A DNA stretch of 64,000 nt. Origin: Noviherbaspirillum massiliense JC206. Lineage in GTDB: Bacteria > Pseudomonadota > Gammaproteobacteria > Burkholderiales > Burkholderiaceae_D. Numbering within the stretch: position 1 is the stretch's first letter; each line of letters starts with the position of its first letter. Where the stretch lies: NCBI RefSeq assembly GCF_000312045.1, contig NZ_HE978634.1, forward strand, positions 615,940-679,939, written 5' to 3'. A program made the position numbers and the translations under genes. Of this stretch, positions 55,058 to 63,814 are shown one piece after another. The notes beneath the pieces were generated by a model. That model ran no database searches. It was given only the letters and a program-made list of their open reading frames with translations, and had not been told where the DNA came from.

Positions 55058-56226
55058 GGTGCGCTCTTCTGTCCGTCCTTGACCTGGCCCCCGTTATTCT
55101 GGCCGGAGCCGGTGGCCGCTTCCGCCGCCTTGACCCTGGCTCCGGGCCGCAGGTTCTGCTTGCCGTCGACCACGATGTGTTCGCCGGGCTGGATGCCCTT
55201 CACTACGGCCCGGGTACCGAAGGCATACACCAGCTCGACCGGTTTGGACTGGGCAGTCTGGTCGGCGGCGATGGTATAGACCGATTTGCTGTCGCTGCCG
55301 GTGATGATCGCGGCCTGCGGAACGACGACGACATCCTTCAGTTCGCGCACCGTGGTGCTCACCGTGACATATTGCCCGGGCCACAACAGGTGGTCGCCGT
55401 TGGGGAAGACCGCCTTCACCCTGATCGTGCCGTTTTGCGCATCGACGGTATTGTCGATGAAACTCAGGCGCCCTTCGAGCGGTTTTTTCGCATCCTGCAC
55501 GCTGGCGCTGACCTTGATGCCGCCATTGTTTTGCGCGGCGAGCAAACCATTCAGTTCGCTTTCCGGCAAGGTGAAGCTCACCGCGATCGGATCGAGTTGC
55601 GAAATCGTTACCAGTGGGGGGGAACTCGGCTGCACCAGGCTGCCCGGATAGACATTGATCGCGCCGGCGCGCCCGGCCGAAGAGGCGCGGATGGTGTCAT
55701 AGCCGAGAGCCACGCGCGCCGCATTGGCGGCAGCCATGTCGGCCTGCAGGGTGGCGCGCTGCGCTTCCACCTGCGCCCGCACCGTATCCACGGCGCTTTG
55801 CGCGATGAATCCCTTGCCGACGAGGTCCTGGCTGCGCGCGAGCTGGCGCTCCAGGTCGGCCAGGGTGGCCTTGTCTTTCGCAACCTGGGCTTCCGCCTTT
55901 TGCAGGTTGACCTTGTCGGCGCGATCATCCAAGGTAAATAAGATATCGCCCGCCTTGACGAACTGGCCTTCCCGGATATGCACTTTGGCAACGATATTCG
56001 AGACCTGGGGACGGACGTCCACGCTGTTGAGCGAACTGACATAGCCGTTGGCGGTGAGCTGTACCGGCACATCCATCTTTGCTGCGTCGACGATGCTGAC
56101 GACGGTGGCAGGTTGCTGGCTGGCGGCACCAGCCCCGGACTTGCCTTTGCCTGATTGGGTGGATGCATACCAGGCTGCCATTCCGATGGCGACGACGACC
56201 AGCAAAACAAGAATGCGCTTGCTCAT
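55054..56226 (-). CDS. RND efflux periplasmic adaptor (membrane fusion protein)
   Basis: 390 residues. An N-terminal membrane anchor or signal (LVLLVVVAIGMAAWYA) is followed by the lipoyl half (VRPQVSNIVAKVHIREGQFVKAGDILFTLD), an alpha-hairpin of coiled coil (KVNLQKAEAQVAKDKATLADLERQLARS), then the beta-barrel. It links the permease to an outer-membrane channel. The start is divergent from the MarR gene with 75 bases between, a likely shared operator. Confidence 0.92.
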   Translation of the reverse strand: MSKRILVLLVVVAIGMAAWYASTQSGKGKSGAGAASQQPATVVSIVDAAKMDVPVQLTANGYVSSLNSVDVRPQVSNIVAKVHIREGQFVKAGDILFTLDDRADKVNLQKAEAQVAKDKATLADLERQLARSQDLVGKGFIAQSAVDTVRAQVEAQRATLQADMAAANAARVALGYDTIRASSAGRAGAINVYPGSLVQPSSPPLVTISQLDPIAVSFTLPESELNGLLAAQNNGGIKVSASVQDAKKPLEGRLSFIDNTVDAQNGTIRVKAVFPNGDHLLWPGQYVTVSTTVRELKDVVVVPQAAIITGSDSKSVYTIAADQTAQSKPVELVYAFGTRAVVKGIQPGEHIVVDGKQNLRPGARVKAAEAATGSGQNNGGQVKDGQKSAP

Positions 56227-56246
56227 GGAGATTCATGAAGGAAATT

Positions 56247-56262
56247 GGTTAGCATAAGCAAC
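56247..56262. promoter_or_regulatory. Candidate MarR operator between the adaptor and marR genes
   Basis: GTTAGCATAAGCAAC is an imperfect inverted repeat (TTAGC / GCAAC arms) in the 75-base divergent gap, followed by a TATTCT -10-like box (56263-56268) reading toward the MarR gene. MarR repressors bind such short palindromes. Position supports it; sequence alone is weak. Confidence 0.35.
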
Positions 56263-56301
56263 TATTCTAGGGCATTCTCGCCATCCAGACACCCATAAGC
56301 C

Positions 56302-56742
56302 ATGCAGTCGTCCATCACCATACAGGAAAAATTCGGAATCGCGATCGGAGAAGTTGGCCGTGCCTGGCGCGCCAAGCTCAACAAGATGCTGAAACCCCTC
56401 GGCATGAGCCAGTCGAAGTGGCGCGCGCTGCTCTATATCTCGCGCGCGCCGCAGGGCATGACCCAGGCCGAGCTGGCCGCCATGCTCGGCATCGAAGCAC
56501 CCACGGCGACCCGGCTGATCAAGCAGCTGGAAGAGGCGGGATGGGTAAGCCGCCGTCCGCTGCCTTCGGATGCCCGTTGCAAGATGGTTCATCTCACCGC
56601 CAGGGCGCAAGAGGTCATCATCCAGATCGATGCAGCCGTGAAGCAACTGCGGGCAGAAACGCTGGGCAGGCTTTCGGCCGAACAGGCCAAGGCAGGGCTG
56701 GAAGCCGTCCTGGCACTGCAAGAGCGGCTCGACCAGCTGTAA
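56302..56742 (+). CDS. MarR-family transcriptional regulator
   Basis: 146 residues. The winged-helix core SKWRALLYISRAPQGMTQAELAAMLGIEAPTATRLIKQLEEAGWVSRRPLPSDARCK is the MarR DNA-binding block with the wing Asp-Arg. N- and C-terminal helices form the dimer. It is divergent from the RND efflux genes and presumably represses them until a ligand binds. Monocistronic. Confidence 0.92.
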   Translation: MQSSITIQEKFGIAIGEVGRAWRAKLNKMLKPLGMSQSKWRALLYISRAPQGMTQAELAAMLGIEAPTATRLIKQLEEAGWVSRRPLPSDARCKMVHLTARAQEVIIQIDAAVKQLRAETLGRLSAEQAKAGLEAVLALQERLDQL

Positions 56743-56923
56743 AGCCGTTCCTTTTTCACCTTTTGCAAAAGCTTACGCCGTTTCTCCCGCCAGTACACCG
56801 CTTGATGTACTGCATCATTCTTGACGGTATCGCCCATGCTTCCTGCGCAGCCGGGCCTTGATGCGCTGGCGTGTTTTCCGAATGGACGATCGCTCACAGG
56901 TGACATAACCTGAAGATGAGGAG

Positions 56924-56987
56924 GTCCGACAAAACGCTGCCGGCAGCCTTGCCGGCAAGGCAAACCGGCTCAGTCGTTTTGTCGGAC
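56924..56987. repeat. Perfect 13-bp inverted repeat with a structured loop
   Basis: GTCCGACAAAACG and CGTTTTGTCGGAC flank 38 bases that themselves hold the palindrome CCTTGCCGGCAAGG. There is no T-run, so it is not a standard terminator. It lies in the 538-base gap (56743-57280) between marR and phaA, otherwise without a gene. It could be a structured RNA, a small mobile repeat or an attenuator. Confidence 0.55.
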
Positions 56988-57280
56988 GTTCCGAGGATGG
57001 CGGACGGTGCCGGCAATGACCTTGCATCCGGCTTGTCTGTCGTTCTCATATGGTCGGCTGCCCGATCGGCAACTGCTTCGGGAAATTGATCTTTCTCAAG
57101 ATATGGCAGGGCCTGCAATATAGGATGGGATTCGATCCTGATCTGATGTTTGTCCAATGCCATGCGGGATATTGCTCAAGCTTTTCCATCATTTGCGACG
57201 GGATCGCGCGCCATCCGACATTGCCTGCTCTGCCACGCTAAGCCACTTCACCATCCTGCCGTCTTCCATGGAGAATCGAA

Positions 57281-58456
57281 ATGAATGAGGTCGTTATCGT
57301 CGCCGCCGGCCGCACTGCCGTAGGTAAATTCGGCGGATCGCTGGCCAAGATTTCCGCTGTCGAACTGGGCGCCCATGTGATCAAGGGCTTGCTGGCCAAG
57401 ACCGGCATCGATTCGGGCATGGTCAACGAAGTCATCATGGGACAGGTGCTGACCGCCGGCGCCGGGCAGAATCCGGCGCGCCAGGCGCTGATTCGCGCCG
57501 GGCTGCCGGACATGGTGCCGGGATTTACCGTCGGCATGGTCTGCGGCAGCGGCCTGAAGGCCACACATCTCGCTGCGCAAAGCATCCGCTGCGGTGATGC
57601 CGACATCGTCATTGCGGGTGGCCAGGAAAACATGAGCGCCGCGCCGCATGTCCTGCCCAACTCGCGTGATGGCTTCCGCATGGGCGATGCCAAGCTGGTC
57701 GACAGCATGATCGTCGATGGCCTGTGGGACGTCTACAATCAGTACCACATGGGCACCACGGCCGAGAATATCGCGAAGAAATACGACATTTCGCGTCAGG
57801 AACAGGACGAGTTCGCCACGGCATCGCAGAACAAGGCGGAAGCCGCGCAAAAGGCCGGCAAGTTCAAGGATGAAATCCTGCCGCTCGAAATTCCGCAGAA
57901 GAAGGGCACGGTCGTCTTCGACACCGATGAATTCGTCAAGCATGGCACCACCGTGGAAGCGCTGTCTTCGCTGCGGCCGGCCTTCGCCAAGGATGGCACG
58001 GTCACCGCCGGCAATGCCTCCGGCATCAACGATGGTGCCGCCGCCGTCATCATGATGTCGGCGAAGAAAGCCGACGAGCTGCGCCTGACGCCGCTTGCTA
58101 GAGTCCGCGCCTATTCCTCGGCCGGCGTCGATCCGAAGATCATGGGCATGGGCCCGGTGCCGGCCACCCAGCTCTGCCTGAAGAAGGCAGGCTGGACGCA
58201 CCAGGATCTCGACCTGATGGAAATCAATGAAGCCTTTGCCGCACAGGCCCTGGGCGTGAACCGGGAAATGGGCTGGGATACCAGCAAGATCAATGTGAAC
58301 GGCGGCGCAATCGCGATCGGCCATCCGATCGGCGCATCCGGCTGCCGCATCCTGGTCACGCTGCTGCATGAAATGGTGCGGCGCGATGCCAAGCGCGGCT
58401 TGGCCAGCCTGTGCATAGGCGGCGGCATGGGCGTCGCGCTGGCAGTGGAGCGTTGA
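57281..58456 (+). CDS. phaA: Acetyl-CoA C-acetyltransferase (beta-ketothiolase)
   Basis: Condenses two acetyl-CoA to acetoacetyl-CoA, the first step of polyhydroxybutyrate synthesis. 391 residues. The nucleophile Cys is in [10 protein letters not shown], the His of [16 protein letters not shown], and the second Cys in LCIGGGMG. A strong GAGAATCG region lies before the ATG. The acetoacetyl-CoA reductase gene follows 60 bases downstream. No phaC is in the window. Confidence 0.94.
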   Translation: MNEVVIVAAGRTAVGKFGGSLAKISAVELGAHVIKGLLAKTGIDSGMVNEVIMGQVLTAGAGQNPARQALIRAGLPDMVPGFTVGMVCGSGLKATHLAAQSIRCGDADIVIAGGQENMSAAPHVLPNSRDGFRMGDAKLVDSMIVDGLWDVYNQYHMGTTAENIAKKYDISRQEQDEFATASQNKAEAAQKAGKFKDEILPLEIPQKKGTVVFDTDEFVKHGTTVEALSSLRPAFAKDGTVTAGNASGINDGAAAVIMMSAKKADELRLTPLARVRAYSSAGVDPKIMGMGPVPATQLCLKKAGWTHQDLDLMEINEAFAAQALGVNREMGWDTSKINVNGGAIAIGHPIGASGCRILVTLLHEMVRRDAKRGLASLCIGGGMGVALAVER

Positions 58457-58516
58457 GGGCGCCCATAGGTTAAACGGAAAGCAAATCAAGACACAGGAAA
58501 TGAAGGAGACGGGAAC

Positions 58517-59257
58517 ATGGCTAGACTCGCACTAGTGACCGGGGGCATGGGCGGCCTCGGCGAAGCAATCTGCATCAAGATGGCTGCACTCGGCTACAAC
58601 GTGGTGACCACCCACTCGCCCGGCAAGCCGAATGTCGGCGAATGGCTGTCGGAAATGGAGAGGCAGGGGTACAACTTCCTCGCCTATCCCTGCAATGTCG
58701 CCGATTACGATTCGGCACAGGCCTGCGTTGCGCAGGTCACCCGGGAAGCCGGGCCGATCGACGTGCTGGTTAACAATGCCGGCATCACACGTGACATGAC
58801 CTTCAAGAAGATGGACAAGGCCAGCTGGGATGAAGTGATCCGCACCAATCTCGACTCGGTGTTCAACATGACCAAGCCGGTATGCGACGGCATGGTGGAG
58901 CGCGGCTGGGGACGGATCATCAACATCGCATCGGTGAATGGGCAGAAGGGCGCGTTCGGCCAGACCAACTACTCGGCGGCAAAGGCGGGCATGCACGGTT
59001 TCACCAAGGCGCTGGCATTGGAAGTGGCGAGGAAGGGCGTCACCGTCAATACCATTTCACCCGGCTATATCGGCACCAAGATGGTGATGGCGATTCCGAG
59101 GGAAGTACTGGACACCAAGATCATTCCGCAAATTCCGATGGGACGCCTGGGCAAGCCGGAAGAAGTCGCCGGACTGGTGGCGTACCTGGCGTCGGATGAA
59201 GCCGCTTTCGTCACCGGGGCAAACATCGCGATCAACGGCGGCCAGCACATGTATTGA
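58517..59257 (+). CDS. phaB: Acetoacetyl-CoA reductase
   Basis: NADPH-dependent short-chain dehydrogenase, 246 residues, giving (R)-3-hydroxybutyryl-CoA. The cofactor motif VTGGMGGLGEAI, the Asn of VNNAGITRDM, Ser in NIASVNGQ and the catalytic YSAAKAG Tyr-Lys are intact. AGGAGACGG ribosome site before the ATG. It is co-transcribed with phaA and ends about 30 bases before a palindrome. Confidence 0.95.
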   Translation: MARLALVTGGMGGLGEAICIKMAALGYNVVTTHSPGKPNVGEWLSEMERQGYNFLAYPCNVADYDSAQACVAQVTREAGPIDVLVNNAGITRDMTFKKMDKASWDEVIRTNLDSVFNMTKPVCDGMVERGWGRIINIASVNGQKGAFGQTNYSAAKAGMHGFTKALALEVARKGVTVNTISPGYIGTKMVMAIPREVLDTKIIPQIPMGRLGKPEEVAGLVAYLASDEAAFVTGANIAINGGQHMY

Positions 59258-59285
59258 CCGACGGCACTTGCCGTTGGCGCCAGGA

Positions 59286-59315
59286 GATGATGTCTGCCGG
59301 CCGGCGGACATCATC
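59286..59315 (+). terminator. Hairpin after phaB, probable transcription end
   Basis: GATGATGTC-T-GCCGG-CCGGC-G-GACATCATC is an almost perfect 30-nt palindrome starting 28 bases after phaB. The T-run is weak (CTTGG), so termination is likely but not certain. Nothing else was seen in the 59258-59623 gap. Confidence 0.5.
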
Positions 59316-59623
59316 TTGGTGGCATGCGATGGGATCCGGCATCTCTTTGCTTCCCATGCCGCAATTTTCTCCGGAGTTTTTTTTGCACTCCTCCCAGCCT
59401 GCTTCCCCCTGCGGAAATAAGAAGCGATGCGGCACATCCTATGCCCGATAACCATGAATGTTTCGATGGCCAGGCCGTCGAACTATTGCAGTTGTCCTGC
59501 ATCTATTAACGGTGGCATGGCGGAAATGCAGGAAGGCCGCTGCCGCGTCCGACAGCCGGATCCCGCGATGTGGCCCGGCTGGTATTGAGTCATTTGTTTA
59601 TCCATCTGGTTTTGGAGAGGTCC

Positions 59624-60343
59624 ATGCGCAGTGAATACAATCCCCGTTTCAATCCCGAGCTGCACGAAATGAATGAGAAATTGCGGAAGGATCTGATGCG
59701 CTCGCTTGAATCATATGGCGCAAAGACCATAGGGGATTTGCCCGGCATGTCCGAAGGCGAGCGCTGCAAGTGGTTCTTCTGGAACCTGCACGAGAACCTC
59801 GATGAATTCAGGAAACTCGAGCCGACCCTGATTGGCCAGATCACCCGCACCCAGCTATGCATCGAGGACGGGCAGCTGACGTCCAACCAAAGGGTGGAGG
59901 TGGCAAAGAGCCTGTCCCTGAGCTGCAAGTGGCACGTGCGCCTGGTGTATTCCGCCTATCAGAACGAGGATGCCTATTCGATCGGGGAAGGTGCGGCCGA
60001 ATTGCTGATCTCCGACACCGCGCCGACCGAGCTCGCCCTGTGCAAGAATCAGAAAGCCTATTTCGATTCCGACAGTTCGCTGTATCCGAATCAGCTCTTC
60101 CTCCATGGGTGGGTCACGGAGGCAGTATGGGAAGCGATCAGGGGCCACCTCTACAATCCCACGCCGAACTGCCACACCGACCTCTACCTGCGGGATAACA
60201 GCATGTTCCCGGTCAAGCCGGGCTTCGACTTCGTCGCCGGCCCGCCGGGCTCGATCGGCATCACCAATCTGGAATTCCGCATTTCGTCGCACTCTGCCGA
60301 CCGGCGCACGACGCGGCGCGCGGAACCGCTGCTGCAGCGCTGA
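59624..60343 (+). CDS. Hypothetical protein downstream of phaAB (239 aa)
   Basis: The start MRSEYNPRFNPELHEMNEKLRKDLMRSL is preceded by GGAGAGG. Soluble and mixed alpha/beta in look; there is no signal peptide, membrane helix or familiar motif. Segments such as GDLPGMSEGERCKWFFWNLHENL and FLHGWVTEAVWEAIRGHLYNPTP are unusually rich in aromatic residues. The C-terminus ends in an Arg-rich stretch (SADRRTTRRAEPLLQR) whose last codons lie in a duplicated repeat. I do not recognise the family. Confidence 0.55.
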   Translation: MRSEYNPRFNPELHEMNEKLRKDLMRSLESYGAKTIGDLPGMSEGERCKWFFWNLHENLDEFRKLEPTLIGQITRTQLCIEDGQLTSNQRVEVAKSLSLSCKWHVRLVYSAYQNEDAYSIGEGAAELLISDTAPTELALCKNQKAYFDSDSSLYPNQLFLHGWVTEAVWEAIRGHLYNPTPNCHTDLYLRDNSMFPVKPGFDFVAGPPGSIGITNLEFRISSHSADRRTTRRAEPLLQR

Positions 60344-60661
60344 AGAGAATTTCAGCTGGGGTGCCTGGAGTGTCTTTCGATCGCTGCGCTTAAGGCGGTT
60401 GCCACGCGCGGCCTTGAATGGAAAGTAGGGTGCGCCGCGCGCACCGGGTTCGCCTGGTACGCGCAGCGCACCCTACTCCCACTGCAGCGCTGAAGCGAAT
60501 TTCGGCCTGTGGTGCCCGGCGTATCTCCCGTGCACGTGGGCTCCTCGGCCGAAATCTGAAACGCTCGCCGCACTTAAGGGGGGTGCCACAGCCCTGAAAG
60601 GAAAGTAGGGTGCGCCATGCGCACCGGGATGGCATGGTGCGCACGGCGCACCCTACTTCCA
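60331..60661. repeat. Imperfect tandem duplication with palindromic GTAGGGTGCG elements
   Basis: Two copies of a 150-180 base unit start at CTGCAGCGCTGAAG (about 60332 and 60482). Each ends in a 52-nt palindrome, GTAGGGTGCGCC...GGCGCACCCTAC-like, at 60425-60476 and 60605-60656, exactly 180 bases apart. The first unit begins inside the last codons of the preceding gene. The palindrome is a REP-like element known from many proteobacteria. The rest of the 60344-60730 gap is only this repeat. Confidence 0.8.
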
Positions 60662-60730
60662 CTACTTTCCCATGGCGTATTGAGATGCGTTCTAGCGAAC
60701 GGAGCCGGGTGCCGTGGCCACTGCCGGGAA

Positions 60731-62188
60731 TCAGCTGTCCTGCGAGGGCAGGGCATCGTGCCCGGGGATCACATCGAGCGCCTGCAGCCGTACCTGGCCG
60801 GTGCTCAGTGCGCGCGTCAGGATCTTGTAGGTGTCGAAGTCGAAGGTCGGATCTGCCGGCATCTTCCTGCGCCATTCCGCCAGCACTTCCGGTACCTCCA
60901 GTTCCGAACGGGTAGTGCCCAGATAGTGCCAGTTGTCCACCAGGTGCAGGTCGCATCGACCGTCCGCGCCGTCTTCGGTCACCACACCAGCGCCTGCATA
61001 AGGCCATCTGACCAGCTTCAGCGAAACCAGTGCCTGCTCCAGCCGCGTTCCGTGCTGCTCCGCGGATTCCTGGCCGACGCAGGCGCCATGGCATTGCCCG
61101 GCCTGGCGCGCCGAGCAGGGCATCTCCGGCGAGGTGCGGCTTTCCAGGCCCAGCAGCGCGAGGCACAAGCCCTGTTTTTCAGCAAGCGCGCGCAAGGCCA
61201 TTTCCGCTTTCGCCGGTGAGGCGAACAGGCCGTACATCCTTTCGGCCCTGCCGAAGTCGAATTCATCGGCAAGACGCAATACCGGCCGCAGCCAGCCGTC
61301 CCCGTTGTCGCACAACTGCCAGGAACAGAGTTCCGGCGGGCGGTTCGGATGCCGGCCATATTGCGGCTGCAAGTCACGTGCGAGCTCTACCTCCAGCAGC
61401 GCCGCGCCGGTCTCGCCCGCAGTCTCATGCCAGTCGATGCGGCGGATCTGCTGCGCCAGCTGCCTGTCCTTGTCCGAGCCCTGGTCGGTCATCACATGGG
61501 CCAGAACACGTGGCCGCAGATGCGTGGCCTTGCCCACGTACAGCGGCATATCTCCTTCGCCATAGAACAGATAGACACCCGGCCCGTCCGGTACGTCGTC
61601 GAGCCGTTCCGGCGCAAGATGGACTGAGATGCTGGGGCGCTGCATCAGGAATTCCAGGGCTTCGGAGAAGGCATGCGGCGCAACCGTGGCTTCCAGCTTG
61701 CGCCACAACTGCCACAGCAGGTCGGCATCGGCCAGCGCGCGATGGCGTCCGTCCGCCTCCAGCTCGTGGCGCTCGACCAGCGCATCGAGCCCATGCTTGA
61801 TTTCCTGCGGAAACAGCCGGCGCGACAGCTTCACCGTGCACAGCACATCGCAGCGGAATTCCTGGCCGATGCGGCGGAAGGCATGGCGCAGGAAACCGTA
61901 ATCGAAGCGCGCGTTGTGGGCGATGAAGAGCCCGCCTTCCAGTCTCTGGCGCAACTCATCCGCAATCGCGGCAAAGGTCGGCGCATGCTGCACCATCTCG
62001 TCGGTGATGCCGGTGAGGTTCTGGATGAAGGGCGGAATGGGCACTTCAGGATTGACCAGCGTGGACCAGCGTGTCACGCCGTCGGCAGTGGCGACCACCA
62101 TGCCGATTTCGGTGACCAGGTCCTTCAGCGGTTCGGGACCGGTGGTTTCGAGGTCGATGAAGATGTACTTGTCGAAGTGAGTGAGCAT
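60731..62188 (-). CDS. 3'-5' exonuclease (DnaQ-like) fused to a GIY-YIG endonuclease
   Basis: 485 residues. The N-terminal DEDDh exonuclease has FIDLETTG, GLFIAHNARFDYGFL and HRALADADLLW. A second domain starts near 205 with the GIY-YIG motif GPGVYLFYGEGDMPLYVGKATHLRPRV. This combination, a polymerase III epsilon-like exonuclease fused to a UvrC-N-type nuclease, is known in many bacteria and is thought to act in DNA repair. The C-terminus has a cysteine-rich segment (PCSARQAGQCHGACVG). The start is ATG 62188; the longer frame to 62365 has no support. Confidence 0.88.
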   Translation of the reverse strand: MLTHFDKYIFIDLETTGPEPLKDLVTEIGMVVATADGVTRWSTLVNPEVPIPPFIQNLTGITDEMVQHAPTFAAIADELRQRLEGGLFIAHNARFDYGFLRHAFRRIGQEFRCDVLCTVKLSRRLFPQEIKHGLDALVERHELEADGRHRALADADLLWQLWRKLEATVAPHAFSEALEFLMQRPSISVHLAPERLDDVPDGPGVYLFYGEGDMPLYVGKATHLRPRVLAHVMTDQGSDKDRQLAQQIRRIDWHETAGETGAALLEVELARDLQPQYGRHPNRPPELCSWQLCDNGDGWLRPVLRLADEFDFGRAERMYGLFASPAKAEMALRALAEKQGLCLALLGLESRTSPEMPCSARQAGQCHGACVGQESAEQHGTRLEQALVSLKLVRWPYAGAGVVTEDGADGRCDLHLVDNWHYLGTTRSELEVPEVLAEWRRKMPADPTFDFDTYKILTRALSTGQVRLQALDVIPGHDALPSQDS

Positions 62189-62300
62189 GCTATGCCGATT
62201 GACCAGCCGAAAGGCATTGCCTCGCGGTGCGCTGCGTGAAGCTGAGTGGCGCAATAAAACTGTAAGTTCCCTTCCTGAACGGGAAGGAATGAAGCAGGGC

Positions 62301-63062
62301 TCAGGCGCCCAGCAGGGCCTGGGTGAAGCGGTCGAATCCTGCCTGGTCGAGATCGGAGATGACACACAGGTTCATGCTGCCCTTTCGGAAGAATTTCACG
62401 CGCAGCCCTTCCTCGGCCATCATTGAAGTCGGGAAGTCGTCCGACTTCGATGATGGCCAGATGAGCACGTTGATGACATGCCGTTCCTGCCGGTACACGA
62501 CCGCAGCCAGCGGCCGGGTATAGAGATAGTCGAGGCGGCCGCCGACGAGGGCATAGCCTTGCGCCGACAAGTCCCGGACATCGACGCGATAGGGCAGGCG
62601 CCGGCCAAACCATGATGCGAGCCGGCCCGCTTGCGTTTCGGCCACATCCACCAGATGGTTTTCCAGCAGCGAGCGCCGGTGCACGGAAATCGCATCGTCC
62701 CTGAAATCCTCTTCCACTTCGGCCGCCCTCTGATACGCACCCAGTCCCCAGGTCAGTGCGACTGCAAGCATGGCCGTGGCGGCAAGGCTCCACCAGGCAG
62801 GACGCTGCACGCGCCCGGGGTCCGCCTTTTTCCCGGTGACTGGAAGCGCGGATTCAATGCGTTCACGCAATTGCACCGGCGCTTCGAAGCGGGGTGCATG
62901 CTTTCTGAGGATGCCGTCCAGAGCCTGCTGTTCAGCATAGACTCTGGCGCAGTCATGGCAGTCGAGGACATGCCGGTCGATATCCTGCCGCCTCGACGCG
63001 TCCAGTTCCGCATCGAGATAGCTGTGCACTTTCGCCTGAATTTCGGTGCAGTTCATTTCCAT
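62301..63062 (-). CDS. Anti-sigma factor with zinc-finger N-terminus
   Basis: 253 residues. The zinc site HxxxCxxC reads RHVLDCHDCARVY (HC2/ZAS domain), followed by a single membrane helix (WWSLAATAMLAVALTWGLGAY, about 90-110) and a periplasmic domain of about 140 residues. It binds and inactivates the ECF sigma factor encoded immediately upstream; their frames overlap. The start is uncertain between two ATGs six bases apart; the second overlaps the sigma stop as ATGA. Confidence 0.85.
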   Translation of the reverse strand: MEMNCTEIQAKVHSYLDAELDASRRQDIDRHVLDCHDCARVYAEQQALDGILRKHAPRFEAPVQLRERIESALPVTGKKADPGRVQRPAWWSLAATAMLAVALTWGLGAYQRAAEVEEDFRDDAISVHRRSLLENHLVDVAETQAGRLASWFGRRLPYRVDVRDLSAQGYALVGGRLDYLYTRPLAAVVYRQERHVINVLIWPSSKSDDFPTSMMAEEGLRVKFFRKGSMNLCVISDLDQAGFDRFTQALLGA

Positions 63063-63649
63063 TCCGGATTCATGGGCTTCAGACGCTTTGCCAGATGCAG
63101 GCGCGCGCGTGCCAGGCGTGACATGACCGTGCCCAGCGGAATATTGGTAATCGTTGCAATCTCATTATAGGTAAGCTCGTCAAACATTCTCAGCACCAGC
63201 ACTTCCCGCATATCGACCGGCAATTCCTCGAGCGCCTTCTGAACCATTTCCATGTTCTGCCGCTGCGACAGGATCGATTCCGGATTCCTGTCCGTCGCAA
63301 GGCCGGAAACAAGACCGGAAGCCGCCTCGCAATCTTCCGCGCCATGCGCTTCTTCATCGAAGCTTTCGGCGGCGGGCTGATGCTGCCGCAACGACGAGTA
63401 ATACGTATTGCGCACGATCGTCAGGATCCAGGAGCGCGGGTCGCCACCGCGATAGCCATCGAAGTGCCGGAAGGCGGACAAATACGCTTCCTGCACGATT
63501 TCTTCCGCATCCTCATGATTGCGGGTCAGCCAGCGCGCCAGCCGATAAGCCGGTCCCAGCTGGGGCAAGGCCACTTCCCTGAAGGCAGCACTGTTGCGCG
63601 CTTCATCCGGCGAAGCTTTCCTTGTCCGAAAGTAAGACGCAATGCCCAT
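63053..63649 (-). CDS. ECF RNA polymerase sigma factor
   Basis: 198 residues. Region 2 (ARWLTRNHEDAEEIVQEAYLSAFRHFDGYRGGDPRSWILTIVRN) recognises the -10, and region 4 (MEMVQKALEELPVDMREVLVLRMFDELTYNEIATITNIPLGTVMSRLARAR) the -35. There is no region 1.1 or 3, as in ECF (group 4) factors. Operon with its anti-sigma factor, divergent from a gene for a small exported protein at 63815, a likely target. Confidence 0.92.
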   Translation of the reverse strand: MGIASYFRTRKASPDEARNSAAFREVALPQLGPAYRLARWLTRNHEDAEEIVQEAYLSAFRHFDGYRGGDPRSWILTIVRNTYYSSLRQHQPAAESFDEEAHGAEDCEAASGLVSGLATDRNPESILSQRQNMEMVQKALEELPVDMREVLVLRMFDELTYNEIATITNIPLGTVMSRLARARLHLAKRLKPMNPEWK

Positions 63650-63814
63650 TCAATTTATTCCCGGGCCGGAAAAAAAGCACACAGCGCTTCCATGGAATAA
63701 AGCCGCGCGCAATGTCGTCTTGCGCTCAAAGACCGTGAGAAAGAAGAGGGAGGACAGGCCGGCCCCGTCCATTCCGGGCCGCGCATTCATCCATCCATGC
63801 TGAAAGGGTATGAA

